Shown piece after piece: positions 1 through 6,041 of a stretch of 14,095 nt of DNA. The DNA comes from Armatimonadota bacterium (lineage in GTDB: Bacteria > Armatimonadota > UBA5829), in contig JAEWSK010000129.1 of assembly GCA_023398345.1 (NCBI GenBank), forward strand, positions 1 through 14,095, in the 5' to 3' direction. The position numbers were made by a program, and so were the translations under genes. Positions within the stretch are counted from its first letter, which is position 1. Each line of letters opens with the position of its first letter. The notes under the pieces were generated by a model. The model was given only the letters and a program-made list of their open reading frames with translations, was not told where the DNA came from and searched no databases.

Positions 1-1123
1 CTGCATGCCCCTCGGCTATACCCACATCAAAAAATCTGTCAGGAAATGTGGCTGCAAATTTTGCAAGACCCGTCCCGTCGGGCATTGCGGCAGTTATTGC
101 AACTATTCGCTCGTCCGATTTTGCAAGCTCCACGAGCGTATCAGAAAAAACTTTTGTATAACTTTTATTGCCATGTGCGCGCTCAACTATACCGTCGGCA
201 ACATCAAATCCGGCTATGCCATGAAATGCTCTAGCATTGGATTCGGCGAACTCATAGCCCTTGCCTTTTTGCGTAACTACATGGATTAAAAGCGGCCCTT
301 TTAGCGATTTTGCGCTTTCAAGAACTTCTATAAGAACTTCCGTGTCGTGACCGTCAATTGGCCCCAGATAGGTAAAGCCCAGTTCTTCAAACACCGCTCC
401 TGCCTTGGAGCCAAGCAAGCGAACGACGCCATGGCTTAGTCCCTCGGCCGTGCGAGCCAGCGTCTTACCGGCGGGCATCTTTCCGACCATTTCTTTAGCG
501 CGCGTCTCGACTTTTTTATAGAGCGGAGCCATTCGCAATCTGCTCAAATGCAGCGCCATCGCTCCAACATTTTCTGCAATGGACATCTCGTTATCGTTTA
601 AAATCACAATTACATCGGTGTTTACTTGTTCGGCGTTGTTCATGCCCTCAAGTGCGAGGCCGCCAGTCATAGCGCCATCACCGATAACGGCTATCACATG
701 CTCATCGCTCCCGCGCAGGTCTCGCGCTTTTGCAAGTCCAAGAGCGGCGGAAATCGACGTGCTCGCATGCCCAGACCCAAATGCGTCGTATTCACTTTCA
801 TCCCGACGGGTAAACCCGGATAGTCCGCCACCATGCCTTAGTGTTTGAAACTGCTCTCTGCGGCCAGTAAGAAGTTTGTGGGCGTAAGTTTGGTGGCTGA
901 CATCCCAGACGATCTTGTCGTCTGGTGAGTTAAAGACAGAGTGAATGGCAATTGTAAGCTCGACAGCGCCAAGATTGGATGACAAATGGCCGCCGGTTCG
1001 TGACACTGTGTCTATTATCTGGACACGTATTTCCTCGGCGAGTGTATTTCTCTGCGCCGCAGACAGGCATTTTAAGTCCGCGGGCGAGTTGATCTTATTT
1101 ATAATCTGTTCGTTAGAGTCCAA
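1..1123 (-). CDS. dxs: 1-deoxy-D-xylulose-5-phosphate synthase, N-terminal ~374 residues (C-terminus outside window)
   Basis: DXS condenses pyruvate and glyceraldehyde 3-phosphate to DXP, the first step of the MEP isoprenoid pathway; it is a cytoplasmic, thiamine-diphosphate-dependent enzyme. Translating the minus strand gives the family's N-terminal half: TGGH (residues 43-46), DVSHQTY (74-80), SGHAST (117-122), the ThDP/metal motif GDGAMT...NDN (GDG 148-150, NDN 176-178), then GPIDGHD and finally GIAEGHA at the window edge, where most relatives I recall have GIAEQHA. No ATG lies between the upstream in-frame TGA and the conserved INSPADL segment, so TTG at 1123-1121 is the only sensible start; no good Shine-Dalgarno precedes it. 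It lies 74 nt downstream of the nucleotidyltransferase gene, probably in the ispE operon. The family is usually about 620-640 residues, so roughly 250 are missing. Function is very secure; the start is inferred. Confidence 0.95.
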   Translation of the reverse strand, partial: MDSNEQIINKINSPADLKCLSAAQRNTLAEEIRVQIIDTVSRTGGHLSSNLGAVELTIAIHSVFNSPDDKIVWDVSHQTYAHKLLTGRREQFQTLRHGGGLSGFTRRDESEYDAFGSGHASTSISAALGLAKARDLRGSDEHVIAVIGDGAMTGGLALEGMNNAEQVNTDVIVILNDNEMSIAENVGAMALHLSRLRMAPLYKKVETRAKEMVGKMPAGKTLARTAEGLSHGVVRLLGSKAGAVFEELGFTYLGPIDGHDTEVLIEVLESAKSLKGPLLIHVVTQKGKGYEFAESNARAFHGIAGFDVADGIVERAHGNKSYTKVFSDTLVELAKSDERIVAITAAMPDGTGLAKFAATFPDRFFDVGIAEGHA

Positions 1124-1156
1124 TATCGAAATCCAAGGTCAAAAGTCGAATGGCAC

Positions 1157-1192
1157 GCCCTCACCCCTACCCTCTCTGGTGATAGGGAGTCC
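1157..1192. repeat. C/G-rich imperfect hairpin element, REP-like
   Basis: Between the nucleotidyltransferase stop and the dxs start, the plus strand reads CCCTCACCCCTACCCTCTC, a four-base TGGT loop and then GATAGGG. The arms 1170-1176 and 1181-1187 pair with one mismatch. Purine/pyrimidine-biased elements of this kind (CCCTCACCCC...CCCTCTC followed by a hairpin) are dispersed as intergenic repeats in many bacterial genomes. Only one copy is present here, so calling it a repeat is inference from its look. Being transcribed within the operon, it could also act as an mRNA stability element. Confidence 0.4.
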
Positions 1193-1197
1193 GGCAG

Positions 1198-1977
1198 CTA
1201 TTTACTGTTTACTAATATAGTTTGAACGGCAGCGAGATCAGAAGGTTTGTCAACGTCCTCGCCAATCTCAGGATATGTGCTTGTGACGGCACGCACTTTT
1301 CCGCCAAGCATCCTTGATACGTTGTTTTCTAGCGTTGATATTCTCAGCACGCCTGGGATTATTTGCCCGAGCATCACGCGAAAAAGAGTGCCGAGTCCTA
1401 CCATACGTGCAAGTTGCACTACATGCTTTCTTGCGGCATACGCATTTTGAATCGCCTGCCAATTTCGCTCAGTAAAATCCTTGCGCAAGAGCATTATGTT
1501 GCCGCCGGTAAACACGCCATCGCCGGTCTTCAAGTAAGTTCGTCTAAGCTCAGGATGACGAGCCTCGCAGTCGGACTTGCGAATAATCGGATATGCCATA
1601 TCAGCGCTAAGCTTCATTGCACATGCCAAAAAGTCTTCAACGGCTTCGCTTGTGAGCATTGGAACATCCGCACTCACTACAAGAACAGCCTCGCAATGGC
1701 CGATTGCATCCAATCCAAGTTTTAGGTTTGCAATAAGGCTGTCACGCGGTTCGACAACAGCATCTAGCCCATCACACTGCACCTGACCGACCGCCACAAT
1801 GCGTCCCACTGACGGCGATAAGCGCAGCGCGTCTACTACCCATTGCAGCATAGTCTTATCGGCAATCGGGATCATCGCCCGACTGATCTCGCTGTTGTCT
1901 GGACACAACTCGATGCCAGCGGGCGCTCCTGCCAGTATTAGCGCGTTTACTTTATCCAATGCTACACCAATTCGCAT
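1198..1977 (-). CDS. MobA/GlmU-like nucleotidyltransferase family protein
   Basis: The product is a 259-residue protein with a GT-A-type nucleotidyltransferase look. It has an N-terminal NALILAG strand-loop (about residues 11-17), MIPIADKTMLQWVVDAL matching the substrate-loop and helix region of GlmU/MobA/IspD-type enzymes, and VVSADVP (about 100-106), the usual DxP/DxD-like metal site. The signature glycine/arginine loop (GxGxRM followed by PK) is not recognisable: the corresponding stretch reads LAGAPAGIELCPDNSEISRA. A C-terminal segment of about 80 residues follows the core. The ATG overlaps the end of ispE by 16 nt and dxs follows, so it is almost certainly co-transcribed with MEP-pathway genes; an AGGGA lies too close to this ATG to be ideal, and a TTG six codons later is possible. 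The substrate is not deducible. It is not a normal IspD, although its position makes a CDP-ME-related role worth considering. Confidence 0.8.
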   Translation of the reverse strand: MRIGVALDKVNALILAGAPAGIELCPDNSEISRAMIPIADKTMLQWVVDALRLSPSVGRIVAVGQVQCDGLDAVVEPRDSLIANLKLGLDAIGHCEAVLVVSADVPMLTSEAVEDFLACAMKLSADMAYPIIRKSDCEARHPELRRTYLKTGDGVFTGGNIMLLRKDFTERNWQAIQNAYAARKHVVQLARMVGLGTLFRVMLGQIIPGVLRISTLENNVSRMLGGKVRAVTSTYPEIGEDVDKPSDLAAVQTILVNSK

Positions 1978-2861
1978 TCCCTGCGAGCAAGCGTGCGACA
2001 GGCAAATACGTCCACATAATTTTTGCTCAGCGCAGATGCTGCTTCTCGTGCGGCAGCCTTTGACTTAAATACGCCAAAAACTGCCGATCCCGAACCTGAC
2101 AGCATTGCAACCTCAGCGCCCGTGTCCAATAGATGCCGCTTTGCAATTGCTATCTCAGGCACTAATGCAGACACAATCGGATCAAAATCATTCGACAAAC
2201 TCGCAATCAAAGCCGACCTATCACATGATCGGATTGCTCGCTCGGCAGCATCGCTATTGCTACCAGGCAGCCGTTCGGATTTGTCCAACTCAGCATATGC
2301 CCATGCAGTCGAAACACCCACCGAGGGCTTAATTATTACAATGTCCAGTATAGGTGCGTCAGGTAAAGGCTCGACAATGTCGCCTCGCCCTCGCATCCGC
2401 ACCGTGCCGCCGATGATAAACAACGCCGCATCCGAGCCGACTTTTGCGGCAAGCTCGCACATGTCATCGCGCGACAATTCACAGTTATATAACCGGTTTA
2501 GCGCTGCAATTGCCGATGCTGCATTTCCACTTCCCCCACCCAACCCGGCTTGCGCGGGAATGCGTTTTTTTAGTGCAAACTTAACGCCGCCGCGTATGCC
2601 TGTTTGTGCAAAAAACACTTCGCCCGCGCGACAAACAAGGTTGCTCTTATCAGCGGGCGCATCGCCTGCCTCCACGCGCACAGCAATTTCAAACTCATCA
2701 GCAGGACTTGCTTGCAGTTCATCGCTGAGGTCAATTACTTGAGCTATACTGTCAATGTCGTGGTAGCCATCCGGCCTTAGCCGCGACACATCCAGAGTAA
2801 GGTTGATCTTGGCGCGCGAGTGCAGCTTCACAGTCTCCATCGTGGGAATAGGCAAACGCAT
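1962..2861 (-). CDS. ispE: 4-diphosphocytidyl-2-C-methyl-D-erythritol kinase
   Basis: IspE phosphorylates the 2-hydroxyl of CDP-methylerythritol with ATP, the fourth MEP-pathway step. It is a GHMP kinase. The sequence shows the N-terminal RAKINLTLDV strand (about residues 16-25), DGYHDIDSIAQ, the GHMP ATP-binding loop PAQAGLGGGSGNAA (about 105-118), and the C-terminal MLSGSGSAVFG motif. At 299 residues it has normal family length. ATG at 2861 is given; ATG at 2840 (METVKLHSRAKINL) fits the usual distance to the AKINL motif as well, and neither has a strong Shine-Dalgarno (AGAAG sits 10 nt before the first). It is the first gene of an ispE-nucleotidyltransferase-dxs cluster and has a clear promoter directly upstream. 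Function is secure. Confidence 0.96.
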   Translation of the reverse strand: MRLPIPTMETVKLHSRAKINLTLDVSRLRPDGYHDIDSIAQVIDLSDELQASPADEFEIAVRVEAGDAPADKSNLVCRAGEVFFAQTGIRGGVKFALKKRIPAQAGLGGGSGNAASAIAALNRLYNCELSRDDMCELAAKVGSDAALFIIGGTVRMRGRGDIVEPLPDAPILDIVIIKPSVGVSTAWAYAELDKSERLPGSNSDAAERAIRSCDRSALIASLSNDFDPIVSALVPEIAIAKRHLLDTGAEVAMLSGSGSAVFGVFKSKAAAREAASALSKNYVDVFACRTLARRECELV

Positions 2862-2885
2862 GAAATTAATACTTCTATTGCGCTA

Positions 2886-2914
2886 AGTGTACCAGGGAGC
2901 CGGTCGACTGTCAA
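2886..2914 (-). promoter_or_regulatory. sigma70-type promoter of the ispE operon
   Basis: On the minus strand, TTGACA (2914-2909), a 17-nt spacer and TACACT (2891-2886) form a perfect -35 box with a 4/6 -10 box. Transcription would start near 2879, leaving a leader of about 18 nt to the ATG at 2861 or about 39 nt to the ATG at 2840. The location in the gap between pilT and ispE, in the right orientation, supports it. Confidence 0.7.
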
Positions 2915-2943
2915 ATATTTGGCGAGTTTTGATGCATGTTTTG

Positions 2944-2976
2944 CGTGAGGGCCAAATTTGGAAGTTGGCCCTTACG
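2944..2976 (-). terminator. Hairpin downstream of pilT, possible terminator without U-tract
   Basis: CGTGAGGGCCAA (2944-2955) and TTGGCCCTTACG (2965-2976) form a 12-bp stem with one G-T pair and a 9-nt loop, about 20 nt past the pilT stop. Neither strand has a run of T after the stem, so it is not a canonical Rho-independent terminator. It may be a weak or factor-assisted terminator or a 3'-end processing structure for the pilT transcript. Confidence 0.45.
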
Positions 2977-2995
2977 TCTTTAAGATTGGCTTATG

Positions 2996-4069
2996 TTATA
3001 AAGGCTTGCGGCGCATCATTTGCTTGAGTTCTGTCACGTTGCCCGCGTTGGCTAGTGCCTCTTCTTCGGAAATATAGCCGGCCTTATAATATCTATCCAG
3101 ACATTGATTCATCGTCTGCATTCCCCAATAGTCGCCTTCGATGATTGCCTGGTAGATTTGTCCGGCTCGGCCTTCTTCGATCAACTTAGTTATAGTCGGG
3201 TTTGCAACCATAATCTCTACGGCCCCGATTCGTCCGCCTCTGTCTATTCTTGGAACAAGCCTTTGTGACACAATGCCTTTTAGTGACACAGAAAGCCTCA
3301 AACAGACAATTGGCTTATCGTGTGGAGGAAACATATTCATGATACGGTCCATAGTTTCAGCCGCACTGCAAGTATGCACCGTCGAAAAAACAAGGTGGCC
3401 GGTTTCTGCTGCACCTAAAGCGACGTTCATTGTTTCGACGTCGCGCATCTCTCCAATGAGAATAACATCCGGGCTTTGACGCAAAACATATTTCAATGCA
3501 TCAGTAAATGAATCCGTATCAATACCGACTTCGCGCTGATTGACAATAGACTGCTTGTCAGGATGGACAAACTCCAGCGGGTCCTCGACTGTAAAAATAT
3601 TGCATCGGCGGTTGCGGTTTATCAAATCGATGATAGCAGCCAGTGTAGTCGATTTACCGCTACCGGTCGGCCCTGTGACCAATACCAAACCTTGGCGTAG
3701 CTCAGAAAATTTTGCGACAGACTCGGGCATACCGAGTTGTTCAATGCTATATACTTCCAGCGGGATAATTCTGAGTACCATTCCTATGGTTCCGCGCTGC
3801 ATATAAACATTGACACGGAACCTAGCCAAGTCTTTTTCTTCAAGCGCAAAGTCCAATTCGTGTTTGCGCTCAAAACGGCTTATCTGCTCATTGGTCATTT
3901 CCCCGTAAGCCAATTTCTCCATATCTTCTGCCGTAAGCACCGGGTAATCACCAAGATTTGTTACTTTCCCATCCAGGCGCATCATAGGTGGGCTGCCCAC
4001 CTTAAGAAAAATGTCCGATGCTCTGACCTTGGCTGCTATTGAGGCATATTCCCTGATATCTAGACTCAT
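2996..4069 (-). CDS. pilT: Type IV pilus retraction ATPase PilT
   Basis: PilT is the hexameric cytoplasmic ATPase that depolymerises type IV pili for twitching motility and DNA uptake. From ATG at 4069 the product is 357 residues, normal for PilT. All diagnostic boxes are present: Walker A GPTGSGKST (133-141), Asp box VEDPLEFVH (161-169), Walker B DVILIGEMRD (201-210) and the PilT-type His box AAETGHLVFSTVHT (220-233). The N-terminal PAS-like domain with SDIFLKVGSPPMMRLDGK (18-35) is also present. The frame stays open upstream to 4168, but the family starts at the MSLDIREYAS position. No strong Shine-Dalgarno is visible. An unrecognised membrane-anchored protein ends 46 nt upstream and probably shares the transcript. 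No other pilus genes are in the window, so it could serve a system encoded elsewhere. PilU-type paralogues are an alternative label. Confidence 0.94.
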   Translation of the reverse strand: MSLDIREYASIAAKVRASDIFLKVGSPPMMRLDGKVTNLGDYPVLTAEDMEKLAYGEMTNEQISRFERKHELDFALEEKDLARFRVNVYMQRGTIGMVLRIIPLEVYSIEQLGMPESVAKFSELRQGLVLVTGPTGSGKSTTLAAIIDLINRNRRCNIFTVEDPLEFVHPDKQSIVNQREVGIDTDSFTDALKYVLRQSPDVILIGEMRDVETMNVALGAAETGHLVFSTVHTCSAAETMDRIMNMFPPHDKPIVCLRLSVSLKGIVSQRLVPRIDRGGRIGAVEIMVANPTITKLIEEGRAGQIYQAIIEGDYWGMQTMNQCLDRYYKAGYISEEEALANAGNVTELKQMMRRKPL

Positions 4070-4115
4070 TTTTGCGATGTTAAAGACCCGATTTGCGATA
4101 GAACAATCCGGCCTA

Positions 4116-4805
4116 TTACCTCCGTTTCGACAGATACAATGTAATGAAATAGACCGCAACCGCTGCAAGAATACCTACGCCTAATGCAAGCGTCAATCGC
4201 GCTCCTGTAGACATTGTTTTTCCACCGGTATGCTTTGATTCTATGGGTTGCGTAAGCGGCAAATCGAGCTTTTCAAACTTGTTGTCTTTCACTACTATTC
4301 GGTAGCGATAAGAGCTTGCCGCTTGGCTCAAGTGCACATTTACAAATTGATTTTCGAACTTTTTTAGGCCGTTGAATCGAAAGCTTTGCGGAACGATATA
4401 GCCTATCTCAATATATCTAAATCGCCTAAGTGCCGTAATAAACGGTTCCAGCGGCAAAGTGCCATTGGAATATCCTATAATTCTTTGGGCTTGCCAAGTG
4501 ATGCTCGTTGTGGGGATTGAATTGGGGCCGCCGGACGGTTTTGTCTCACCCCTTGCGTTTGAAACGCTCCAATTGCCTAGTTTTGCGATTTTGTCCAGAT
4601 CGGCTTGGGCTGTGGAAAGGTCAACAGATGTTGTGTAGTTGATGGAGCACATATCGTACGTCGAAAGCCCGCCCATGACCAACACCAGCACATCGGGCTG
4701 TCTGAAATCAGACTTTGCCGAGCAAGTCGCCATGGAGCATGCCATAAGAGAAGCGACTACAATGCTAAAAAGCACGAGTCGAACCTGCCCTCGCCTTGCT
4801 TCCAA
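4116..4805 (-). CDS. Unrecognised exported protein with signal peptide and C-terminal transmembrane anchor
   Basis: I do not recognise this family. From TTG at 4805 the product is about 229 residues. The N-terminus has arginines (residues 4, 5 and 9), a hydrophobic run LVLFSIVVASLMA (10-22) and then ACS, a possible though imperfect lipobox; cleavage after TCSA is an alternative. The middle is soluble and polar, with no motif I can name. Near the C-terminus, LTLALGVGILAAVAVYFITLYL followed by KRR looks like one membrane helix with a cytoplasmic basic tail. The start is uncertain: GTG at 4775 has a better Shine-Dalgarno (GGGCAGG, 8 nt away) but loses the basic residues. The frame continues open into the tRNA gene, which is not coding. 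Position just upstream of pilT suggests, but does not prove, an envelope or pilus-related role. Confidence 0.6.
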   Translation of the reverse strand: MEARRGQVRLVLFSIVVASLMACSMATCSAKSDFRQPDVLVLVMGGLSTYDMCSINYTTSVDLSTAQADLDKIAKLGNWSVSNARGETKPSGGPNSIPTTSITWQAQRIIGYSNGTLPLEPFITALRRFRYIEIGYIVPQSFRFNGLKKFENQFVNVHLSQAASSYRYRIVVKDNKFEKLDLPLTQPIESKHTGGKTMSTGARLTLALGVGILAAVAVYFITLYLSKRR

Positions 4806-4876
4806 TCGAGGATAAATGTTTGTGTGGACAGGCAGTAGAGTCAATTTCGCCGCCCAAACTGAAGAATGATAGAATT

Positions 4877-4952
4877 TGGTGGAGCTGAGGGGACTCGAAC
4901 CCCTGACATCCACACTGCCAGTGTGGTGTTCTCCCAGCTGAACTACAGCCCC
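4877..4952 (-). tRNA. tRNA-Ala (anticodon GGC), CCA encoded
   Basis: The minus strand folds into a complete cloverleaf. The acceptor stem is GGGGCTG (4952-4946) with CAGCTCC (4887-4881), followed by discriminator A (4880) and an encoded CCA (4879-4877). The D arm is GTTC/GAAC, the anticodon stem CCACA/TGTGG with loop CTGGCAG (anticodon GGC), and the T arm AGGGG-TTCGAGT-CCCCT. The third acceptor pair is G-U, the universal alanine identity element, which agrees with the anticodon. A promoter lies just upstream. No terminator is visible before the downstream reading frame. Confidence 0.97.
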
Positions 4953-4969
4953 ACGTTGTCCCAGGCCGT

Positions 4970-4999
4970 ATTATAGCATATTGGCTGTTTTGGGTGCAA
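4970..4999 (-). promoter_or_regulatory. Extended -10 promoter of tRNA-Ala
   Basis: On the minus strand, TTGCAC (4999-4994), an 18-nt spacer and a perfect TATAAT (4975-4970) preceded by TGC (extended -10 TGnTATAAT) would start transcription near 4963, about 10 nt before the mature tRNA 5' end. The arrangement is typical of a strong stable-RNA promoter and may also drive the membrane protein and pilT downstream. Confidence 0.75.
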
Positions 5000-5053
5000 G
5001 CATTACGCTACAATAGAACCAAGTCACATAAAAATAGATTTTGAACCCGTCAT

Positions 5054-5842
5054 CTATGCTTCGATTGCATCAGTTCGATAGCCAGCAAGATCTAGCGCTA
5101 TATGTTTATATCCAATGGCACGCAGGCGATGTAGCGCCAGATTGCGCGCATCAGGGGCAAGCAAAGCTTCCATATCTTCCGGCAGAAGCTCGATTCGCAC
5201 TACATTGCAATGATGATATACACGACACTGACAAAAACCCATCTCGTGAAGAATCGACTCAGCGGCCTCTATCTGACCTAAAATCTCACGCGTCAGCTCG
5301 ATACCATAGGGCACTCTTGATGCAAGGCAAGCGCGCGATGGTTGATTCCACGTGACAAGTCCCAGTTCTCGAGATATTTCGCGGATTCGCGTTTTGGTCA
5401 GCCCTAGTTCTTTGAGCGGACTGCGAATGTCCAACTCATCAGCAGTCTTTGAGTTATTACAGCAATCTGTGGAATCGCCCGCAGTTGAGCCGTCGAGGAC
5501 AACTGAAATCCCATGCTTTTTTGCAACTACTGTCAATTCAGAAATCAAAGCCTCTTTGCAGTGGTTGCATCGCTGCGGGCTATTTAGTGAGACAGTTGGA
5601 ATGGCTAATGCGTCAAGATTCGATCTGACCAACGTAAGGCCGAGTTTGTCGGCAAGCGCAACGGCATCATCAATATTCGGCCTTGGCACTAGGCATGAAT
5701 CAACTAAAACACAAACAGCACGCTCGCCAAGTGCATCAGTGGCAGCTTTTGAAACGAGAGTGCTATCCACACCGCCGGAATATCCGATCACCGCTCCATC
5801 CATGTCGCGGAGTATCGAGACCAGTTTTTCGTAGTCCTGCAT
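5054..5842 (-). CDS. larE: ATP-dependent sulfur transferase LarE (nickel-pincer cofactor synthesis)
   Basis: LarE adenylates the carboxylates of pyridinium-3,5-biscarboxylic acid mononucleotide and installs sulfur, giving the dithio precursor of the nickel-pincer cofactor of lactate racemase-type enzymes. The 262-residue product has the PP-loop GYSGGVDST (20-28), SPQRCNHCKEAL (88-99), LDGSTAGD (116-123) and the ACLASRVPYG segment (171-180) containing Cys172, at the position of the sulfur-donor cysteine of Lactobacillus LarE. Cys92 and Cys95 (CxxC) with Cys172 make the three-cysteine set associated with [4Fe-4S]-type LarE, which would transfer sulfur catalytically. The ATG at 5842 has a Shine-Dalgarno GAGGT 6 nt upstream and follows the stop of a short leader ORF directly. 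larB, larC and larA are not in the window, and tRNA-Ala lies downstream. Confidence 0.92.
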   Translation of the reverse strand: MQDYEKLVSILRDMDGAVIGYSGGVDSTLVSKAATDALGERAVCVLVDSCLVPRPNIDDAVALADKLGLTLVRSNLDALAIPTVSLNSPQRCNHCKEALISELTVVAKKHGISVVLDGSTAGDSTDCCNNSKTADELDIRSPLKELGLTKTRIREISRELGLVTWNQPSRACLASRVPYGIELTREILGQIEAAESILHEMGFCQCRVYHHCNVVRIELLPEDMEALLAPDARNLALHRLRAIGYKHIALDLAGYRTDAIEA

Positions 5843-5896
5843 TTATGACCTCAAAACAAACGCCACAAGGCTTTGAGCCTTCGTGGCGCATTGCAT
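5843..5896 (-). CDS. 17-codon upstream ORF in the larE leader
   Basis: Minus-strand ATG at 5896 opens the peptide MQCATKAQSLVAFVLRS, ending in TAA at 5845-5843, immediately followed by the larE ATG with no gap. A GGAG Shine-Dalgarno (5905-5902) sits 5 nt before its ATG, better placed than many in this window. The ORF spans the leader hairpin and the larE ribosome-binding site, so its translation would melt the hairpin and deliver terminating ribosomes to larE. There is no evidence that the peptide itself functions. A second out-of-frame ATG at 5907 encodes an 18-codon ORF without a Shine-Dalgarno. Confidence 0.45.
   Translation of the reverse strand: MQCATKAQSLVAFVLRS
5861..5888 (-). promoter_or_regulatory. 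Terminator-like hairpin (possible attenuator) in the larE leader
   Basis: On the minus strand CGCCACGAAGGCT and AGCCTTGTGGCG form a stem of 12 pairs with a single bulged G and a tiny loop, followed directly by TTTGTTTT (5860-5853). This is the form of an intrinsic terminator, but it lies between the larE promoter and the larE ribosome-binding site and inside the short leader ORF. The opposite strand has no T-tract after the stem, so the structure is directional toward larE. Confidence 0.6.
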
Positions 5897-5927
5897 TCTA
5901 TCTCCATTGTTAATGCTAACGGGTAAA

Positions 5928-5956
5928 ACTATAACCCAGCAATAATTACTTGTCAA
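5928..5956 (-). promoter_or_regulatory. sigma70-type promoter of larE
   Basis: On the minus strand TTGACA (5956-5951), a 17-nt spacer and TATAGT (5933-5928) form a near-consensus promoter. Transcription would start near 5921, giving a leader of about 79 nt that contains the hairpin and short ORF. The rest of the larE/mannosidase gap (5957-6041) shows no convincing plus-strand promoter; a short inverted repeat TTGGT-AAG-ACCAA lies at 5999-6011. Confidence 0.75.
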
Positions 5957-6041
5957 ATACCGCAGGATTACTCACAGCACAAAAGTAACAAAAACCTGTT
6001 GGTAAGACCAATTACTTTGTATTGATGGTAGGGACAGACAT

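Noticed and set aside
371..373. Stop or frameshift in dxs suspected because no uninterrupted frame with an ATG start was obvious
   Set aside because: Reading from TTG at 1123, the conserved DXS sequence runs unbroken to the window edge; no frameshift or stop is present.
2023..2742. Long plus-strand open frame of 239 codons opposite ispE
   Set aside because: The minus strand encodes an unmistakable IspE with all motifs. The plus-strand frame is compositionally odd (Ser/Ala/Pro-rich), matches no family I know and has no ribosome-binding site.
4070..4168. Longer pilT start at 4168
   Set aside because: It would overlap the preceding gene and add 33 residues with no family counterpart. The PilT N-terminus aligns from 4069.
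4806..4913. Upstream extension of the membrane-protein frame into the tRNA
   Set aside because: The first residues of the extension are the translated tRNA T-arm and acceptor region. The tRNA is well supported, so coding must start after it.
5352..5834. Plus-strand 160-codon open frame antisense to larE
   Set aside because: It lies fully opposite the conserved LarE PP-loop and cysteine regions. Its serine-rich product looks like a complementary-strand shadow.
5999..6011. TTGGT-AAG-ACCAA inverted repeat and a TATTGA box upstream of the mannosidase as its promoter/operator
   Set aside because: The possible -35/-10 spacing is 15 nt with poor boxes and the repeat is only 5 bp, too weak to call.
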